64,000 nucleotides of DNA from assembly GCA_947623455.1 (NCBI GenBank), contig OX392530.1:29419405-29483404 (forward strand). The letters run 5' to 3'. A model generated the notes under the pieces. It saw nothing but the letters and a program-made list of their open reading frames with translations. It did not search any database and had not been told where the DNA came from. This document shows, in pieces, positions 58,236 to 64,000 of this stretch (the stretch's first letter is position 1; the number at the start of each line of letters is the position of its first letter). The position numbers and the translations under genes are program-made. Source of the stretch: Mimachlamys varia. Taxonomy: Eukaryota; Mollusca; Bivalvia; Pectinida; Pectinidae.

Positions 58236-59085
58236 TGGCTGCCAGTTCAGGCCATAAAACAGACACTACAGTAGCCAGTTCTGGCCACAATACAGACAAT
58301 ATGGTAACCAGTTCTGGCCACAATACAGACACTATGGTTACCAGTTCTGGCCACAATACAGACACTATGGTAACCAGTTCTGGCCACAATACAGACACTA
58401 TTGGTACCAGTTCTGGCCACAATACAGACAATATGGTAACCAGTTCTGGCCACAATACAGACACTATGGTTACCAGTTCTGGCCACAATACAGACAATAT
58501 GGTAACCAGTTCTGGCCACAATACAGACACTATGGTAACCAGTTCTGGCCACAATACAGACACTATTGGTACCAGTTCTGGCCACAATACAGACAATATG
58601 GTAACCAGTTCTGGCCACAATACAGACACTATGGTTACCAGTTCTGGCCACAATACAGACACTATGGTTACCAGTTCTTGTCACAATACAGACACTATGG
58701 TTACCAGTTCTTGTCACAATACAGACACTATGGTAACCAGTTCTTGCAGAATACAGACACTATGGTTACCAGTTCTTGTCACAATACAGACACTATGGTT
58801 GCCAGTTCTTGCAGAATACAGACACTATGGTTACCAGTTCTTGCCACAATACAGACACTATGGTAACCAGTTCTGGCCACAATACAGACACTATGGTTAC
58901 CAGTTCTGGCCACAATACAGACACTATGGTTACCAGTTCTGGCCACAATACAGACACTATGGTAACCAGTTCAGGCCAAAATACAGACAATATGGTAACC
59001 AGTTTAGGCCACAATACAGTAGCCAGTTCTGGCCACAATACAGAAAATATGGTAGCCAGTTCAGGCCACAATACACTGGAGTTGG
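58236..59085. repeat. 33-bp minisatellite, about 25 copies
   Basis: Unit accagttctggccacaatac followed by agacactatggtt. A multiple of three, so frames stay open on both strands (11-residue repeats such as TSSGHNTDTMV); the plus frame slips where units are 30 or 32 bp long. There is no splice or start context, so it is treated as non-coding. Confidence 0.93.
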
Positions 59086-59500
59086 GGGCTTATTCGCTGT
59101 AAACAAACTTGAATATCTTGGTTTTTTTCCCCCAAATGGATGTTTCTCAAAAACTTTCATCTGAAGTTGTCAAATATAAAAAGATAAAGCTGACCAGTGA
59201 AGTGGCCAACATGTCACAGGACTCACTCAGAAATTTAGTTTGTAACCAGTACACTCGATGTCATTATCCAAAAATTTTTCAGCAGTTAATGGTAGCCTGC
59301 ACAAACCAGAAATGCCAAATCTTGTCTAGAATCTCTCATTATATGTTTAGAGTTTTTATGCTTCCATTAATTCATATCAAGTCAACAATCTGAATTAAAC
59401 AAAGCCATGTACCATACCACATTAAAGTCTATTTCCTATATAATACATTTTCATTTTTAAAACTTTTAATATCTTCAAATGTTTGATCATCATATACATG
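59086..59500. other. Non-coding, nothing identified
   Basis: No supported gene; the short plus frame at 59109-59393 has no domain. Confidence 0.35.
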
Positions 59501-59502
59501 TA

Positions 59503-59666
59503 CAGTGAAACCCCACTTACTCAAACTTGTTAGGACCAAAGAATACATGGTATTCGAGTAATCAGAGGTTCGTTGAATATATACAAACTTGGTTGGAATC
59601 AAATGAACTGTTCGACGAATGAGGTGTATTCAAGTTAACCAGGTTCGAGTAAGTTGGGTTTTACTG
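59503..59666. mobile_element. pogo/Tigger-like MITE, 164 bp
   Basis: Ends CAGTGAAACCCCACTTACTC and its near complement (right end reads gagtaagttgggttttactg), each next to TA (59501-59502, 59667-59668). TA target and CAGT start are typical of pogo-group elements. Confidence 0.8.
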
Positions 59667-59844
59667 TACTATCCAAACCTAGAAATATGAAATGTAATTC
59701 TGTAAACCAAGTTTCTTTTATGGATACTTACTTTCCCAAAGTTTCCACATCATAACTAGCTAGTTTTTGGCGATAAACTTTAAACTTTGCAAAACATGTT
59801 AAAAAATGCATAGCCAGTACACTATATCTTATAAAAGACTTCCA
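59667..59844. other. Non-coding spacer
   Basis: Nothing identified. Confidence 0.3.
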
Positions 59845-60135
59845 TATCATAATTCATGTTGATCAACTTTCATGAATTTGTTTTAATCAAGAAATTCACA
59901 AAAGTAAATAGCACATATCATAATTCATGCTGATCAACTTTCATAAATTTGTTTTAATCACGAAATTCACAAAAGTAAATAGCACATACATATATCACAA
60001 TTCATGCTGATCAACTTTCATGAATTTGTTTTAATCACGAAATTCACAAAAGTAAATAGCACATATCATAATTCATGCTGATCAACTTTCATGAATTTGT
60101 TTTAATCACGAAATTCATAAAAGTAAATAGCACAG
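59845..60135. repeat. 71-bp tandem repeat, four copies
   Basis: gatcaactttcatgaatttg recurs at 59861, 59932, 60009 and 60080 (spacing 71, 77, 71). The unit includes cacaaaagtaaatagcacat. Confidence 0.9.
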
Positions 60136-61431
60136 GAAAGAAAAATGGCTGACAGTGCATAAAATAAGTGAACCAGCAAGCTGTAGATATATTACATTAT
60201 AGTAAATATCTGCTCTCCACTATAGAAAGGTTGATGTTGCTACCCCAGGGAGATCAATTAGGTTTTAACCCTTTCCACCACCAATGGACTCATCCAAATC
60301 AATGCCTGGGACAGTCTATTAAGTTTTATAGGGGTAAAAGGTTAAATAGCCTAACAAAGGAATGGTATGAAATGTAATGATCATCAGGCCCCTGTTGTTC
60401 AAAAGATAATTAGCTTAATCACTGTACCATCTTTAACTACAGTTTTGGTCCTTTAATAATTTTGTCAATATGCAAGGTGCAATCCCAAAATTGTGCATGT
60501 CAATTAAATGTACTAGATATTTGATATCTGGGAAGTTGTAACTTATTCAATGGTTTGGTTTTAAAGTTACAGGAGAAATCAATTTTTTACGAATCCCTTA
60601 TTAAGCTTATCACCTTTCGAACAACAAGGCCCTGGTATTAAAATCTACTGTAATGCATCCAGCAGCTAGACTGTATGACATTCCAAAAATATCCGAGTGA
60701 ATACAATGGTTTAAATTCACGATTCCAACCAAAAATTAAAGTCAAAGGATCAATTCACCTGTACAGTAACAGCAATTCTAACAGCTAATGTATAAATCAA
60801 ACATCAAGATGATTTCATATAAAAAACGGACAAAACTTGCAAAATATCACAAAAGCAAGTGTTCCCAATGGCATAAAAATTCAAACAGGAAAAAAAAAAG
60901 AGTCCTTGCAATAATCATTAATTTCAATACAATGTCAAATTTCTAATATACTGTGTCTCCCATCTATAAAAATTCACAGTCTTCCCCTAAATATTAGGGG
61001 GCAACCACAGAGTGCAGAAACACCCAGATATATGTCGACCTTCACACAGCTTAAACAAGCCTAGCTACTTGCAAGAATACACACTAGAATAGATTGTCCA
61101 AATTGCTTTTGAGCAATCCTCTAACAGCAGATATTTACAGTTCAGCAGTCGTAAAAAATAATCTGAATCATATTAATTTGAAAATCAGATATAAAAAAAT
61201 GTCATAAAATTTTGGTTTTTCAAACAATTCAAACCTATTATAATTACAAGTTTCCGTAGGTATGGATTGAAGAGTGACATTTATAGGTGTCGTCTGATAG
61301 GGTTTCTCTTTTCCATCAAGTCTTGCCTTTTTTGGTAAGGAATAGGTATCTCGCATTTTTTTTGGTTGGTTCAATATCTGGAGGTGTGGTCCGAGTGTGG
61401 GCGTGTCTGTCTGTGGTTGTTGAAGCCGAGG
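60136..61431. other. Probable 3' UTR of the minus-strand gene ending at 61432
   Basis: No open frame supported. Position directly after the terminal exon's stop suggests UTR. Confidence 0.4.
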
Positions 61432-61572
61432 TCAGGACTGGTACAACAGCCGCTGGTAGTGGGGGAAAATCTCTTGGTCCGATGTATGCAAAGCAAACTT
61501 CAGTGACACCAGACAGGCAAACTCAAAACTCACCAGCTCCTTCCTGTTCACACGAAGCTCATCTTCTATATT
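61432..61572 (-). CDS. Terminal coding exon of a CABLES-like (cyclin-box) gene
   Basis: The minus strand has acceptor ttttattttgcag followed by 46 codons and TGA: NIEDELRVNRKELVSFEF, then an ACLVSLKFALH stretch, and IFPHYQRLLYQS at the end. The pattern I-E-x-x-x-R-x-N-R-K-x-L-x-x-F-E-F ... PHYRRL is how I remember the C-terminus of CABLES1/2, adaptor proteins linking Cdk5 and Abl, which end in a cyclin-box-like fold. Earlier exons lie beyond the repeat-rich 62-64 kb end or outside the window. A donor-like CCAG|GTAAGT (minus) sits near 62236, but the sequence before it does not look like the family. Confidence 0.65.
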   Translation of the reverse strand, partial: NIEDELRVNRKELVSFEFACLVSLKFALHTSDQEIFPHYQRLLYQS

Positions 61573-61737
61573 CTGCAAAATAAAATTTAGGTTGTTCAAA
61601 TTTCAAAAACTTCTCATTCAATGTTTAAATTGCTTGCTTTATAAGTTTTACAATGCAAATTCTTAAGTTGCAAAAAAAAAAAAAAAATTCCAACCCCAAA
61701 ATGTCTTGCAAAAGTTTTTATAAGGTATATGTATATA

Positions 61738-62187
61738 CAGTCAACTTCGTTTGTAACGAATTACTAGGGACCATGAAAAACATTTCGTTATATCAGGAAT
61801 TCGCTATTCCCGATAGCATGGTTTTATGTATAAGCAATGATAAGACATACAGAAGTAGCGACATGAGTTTATTTTAAATTGATACGTGTATATGAGTACC
61901 CAGGTGACCTATTCAAACACACCGCCAACTCATGGTCACAAAACCGAGACAAGTGAACACAGAAAAAAGCTTTGTTTTGATTGGAATTTGTGTCGAACCA
62001 GGTCATTATTTCGTTATTACAGGAAAAAATGCGGATGGGGACTGCAAAATCACTTCGTTGTTTCAGTTAATTCGCTATTTCAGACTTTGTTGTTTCAGTA
62101 AAACAATACATAAGATATATAAGAGTGAAAATCGGGACTTTAAATTTACTTCGTTGTTCCCGACTTTGTTATTTTCGAAGTTGACTG
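61738..62187. mobile_element. pogo/Tigger-like MITE, 450 bp
   Basis: Perfect 12-bp ends CAGTCAACTTCG / CGAAGTTGACTG flanked by TA on both sides (61736-61737, 62188-62189). Sub-terminal 'ttcgttgtt' and 'gtaacgaa' motifs repeat inside. No transposase. It lies upstream of the CABLES-like exon on that gene's strand, so probably in its last intron. Confidence 0.85.
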
Positions 62188-62189
62188 TA

Positions 62190-62804
62190 TTATCTATTCA
62201 TTCACAATTAAAGCTTAGATAGCATGTACCACTTACCTGGATATTTAAAACAATCATGGAATAAAAATTCTATTAACAGTTATAATATCAGTAAGTTTGG
62301 TGTGGCAGGTAAAAAACCTTTACACCTTTTTTGTCTTTAGCTGGAAATACTCCAAATAAATATGATTCCTATCAATCACAAATTGTTCCAGATGAATAGA
62401 CATGATTTCAAAACCACTTTGGAAAAAATACTCCTTTATGCCCAGCTATTCATCTGTACAAATAATGTGCCTTTGTGGATGCAACCAACACTACTCGTTT
62501 AGATGTATTAGCCTATGAAGTTTCATGACCATACACCTGGTACTTGGGCCAAAACTGACCTAAATATAGAAAACTTAACCAAAGACCCAGAGGTCATGGT
62601 AATAAAAACAAGAGATCCCAGAGGGATCTTGGCGCCCACCATCAAATGATCTAAGTTTGTTTTTTGAAAGATGGTTCTTTTCTCTTCTTTCGATTGTCTC
62701 TTAGGTGTTGATTAAGTGTGAGCAGAGACTCTGGTGGGACACAGATGCATTTTTTTGTTTTTTTTTGTGAATTACATTGTCGTTTCCTTATTCTTAGCAT
62801 AGCT
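62190..62804. other. Non-coding lead-in to the satellite
   Basis: Contains agagatcccagagggatcttggcgccc at 62609-62636, a palindromic motif I recall as common next to mollusc repeats. No gene. Confidence 0.45.
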
Positions 62805-64000
62805 AGGCACCAGGAGGAACCTACATATGAAATTTGTGAAAGTTCCCTTCAGTATATTCTCAGAAATAGGGATAACAAACTTCAATTGTCAAAATCCAAG
62901 ATGGCTGCCTGTCGGCCTTGTTGTTTTCCGATCTGTCCAAAAATGGAATATGCACAACTAGGGACCAAGGTGAACCAACAAATGAAATTTGAGAAAGATA
63001 CCTTCAGTACTTTCTTAGAAATAGCGATAACAAACTTCAATTGTCAAAATCCAAGATGGCTGCCTGTCGGCCATATTGTTTTCTGATCTGTCCCAAAATG
63101 GAATATACACAACTAGGGACCAAGGTGAACCAACACATGAAATTTGAGAAAGATACCTTCAGTAATTTCTGAGAAATAGCCATAACGAACTTCAATTGTC
63201 AAAATCCGAGATGGCTGCCTGTCGGCCATGTTGTTTTTGGATTGGTCCCAAAATGCAATATGCATAACTACACACCAAGGGGAACCTACACATGAAATTT
63301 GAGAAAGATCCATTCAGTACATTCTCAGAAATAGCGATAACAAAGTTCAACTGTCAAAATCCAAGATGGCTGCCTGTCGGCCATGTTGTTTTTGGATTGG
63401 TCCAAAAATGCAATATGCATAACTAGGCACCAAGGGGAACCTACACATGAAATTTGAGAAAGATCCATTCAGTACATTCTCAGAAATAGGGATAACAAAG
63501 TTCAAATGTCAAAATCCAAGATGGCTGCCTGTCGGCCATCTTAAATTCAGATCGGTCCCAAAATAGAATATACACAACTACGGACCAAGGTGAACCAACA
63601 CATGAAATTTGAGAAAGATACCTTCAGGACTTTCTTAGAAATAGCGATAACAAACTTCAATTGTCAAAATCCAAGATGGCTGCCTGTCGGCCATGTTGTT
63701 TTTGGATTGGTCCCAAAATGCAATATGCATAACTACACACCAAGGGGAACCTACACATGAAATTTGAGAAAGATCCATTCAGTACATTCTCAGAAATAGC
63801 GATAACAAAGTTCAACTGTCAAAATCCAAGATGGCTGCCTGTCGGCCATGTTGTTATCGGATTGGTCCAAAAATGCAATATGCATAACTAGGCACCAAGG
63901 GGAACCTACACATGAAATTTGAGAAAGATCCATTCAGTACATTCTCAGAAATAGGGATAACAAAGTTCAAATGTCAAAATCCAAGATGGCTGCCTGTCGG
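62805..64000. repeat. 155-bp satellite, about 7.7 monomers, runs off the window
   Basis: The landmark atggctgcctgtcgg recurs exactly every 155 bp (62901, 63056, 63211, 63366, 63521, 63676, 63831, 63986). Monomer variants repeat every third unit (465 bp), for example cataactacacaccaagg at about 63265 and 63730. Open frames across it are by-products. Confidence 0.96.

Noticed and set aside
58190..59164. 324-codon plus-strand protein
   Set aside because: Reading of the 33-bp minisatellite; the amino-acid repeat changes frame partway and overlaps equally long antisense frames.
61287..61583. 98-codon plus-strand protein
   Set aside because: Shadow of the minus-strand terminal exon, which has an acceptor and a conserved-looking sequence.

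Overview
This window is animal nuclear DNA, most likely from a marine bivalve or other lophotrochozoan. It is AT-rich, its genes are split by GT-AG introns, and it has no operons or ribosome binding sites. It is crowded with retroelement relics, tRNA-headed SINEs, TIR/foldback MITEs and minisatellites. The mollusc assignment is inference from the repeat types (V-SINE-like element, DIRS, repeats carrying 'gatcccagagggatc') and from the gene set. No species is claimed.

Layout. 1-7 kb: one short unrecognised disordered protein (1091-1636, minus), a SINE, and otherwise repeat-rich non-coding DNA. 7-35 kb: a minus-strand cluster of GT11 alpha-1,2-fucosyltransferase genes. There are three intact catalytic exons (7469-8481, 23177-24162, 33247-34205) and one broken copy (about 11735-12175). 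Copies 2 and 3 each have a tiny 5' coding exon joined by a phase-1 intron. The broken copy lost its 3' half to an RT-element tail, and its intron was split by a complete 5.05-kb DIRS element (12236-17283). This element has gag, RT/RNase H and tyrosine recombinase genes, inverted terminal repeats and a legible internal complementary region. The cluster also holds relics of a Penelope-like (?) reverse transcriptase family and a nearly full-length APE-type non-LTR retrotransposon (28.4-31.9 kb). The latter carries a 2A peptide and has one frameshift.

35-50 kb: a 35-bp minisatellite with an 897-bp higher-order duplication, then a plus-strand Rieske [2Fe-2S] protein gene of the RFESD family. I assembled that gene by hand from five exons (39720-48479); four are secure and the first is a candidate. 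Introns 1, 3 and 4 are each filled by a different minisatellite, and a fourth lies downstream. The intron-1 array is the most striking structure in the window: about 80 tandem copies of a 46/47-bp unit, each carrying a near copy of the gene's real 3' splice site, running without a break into exon 2.

50-64 kb: a frameshifted 3' fragment of a DDE/pogo-type transposase, a long gene-poor stretch with a 33-bp minisatellite and small duplications, the terminal exon of a minus-strand gene resembling CABLES (61432-61572), two TA-flanked pogo-like MITEs, and a 155-bp satellite with a three-monomer higher-order period that runs off the window end.

The host genes probably act separately: the fucosyltransferases in Golgi glycan capping, the Rieske protein as a small Fe-S redox or oxygenase-like protein. 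What unites the window is repeat turnover inside and around genes.
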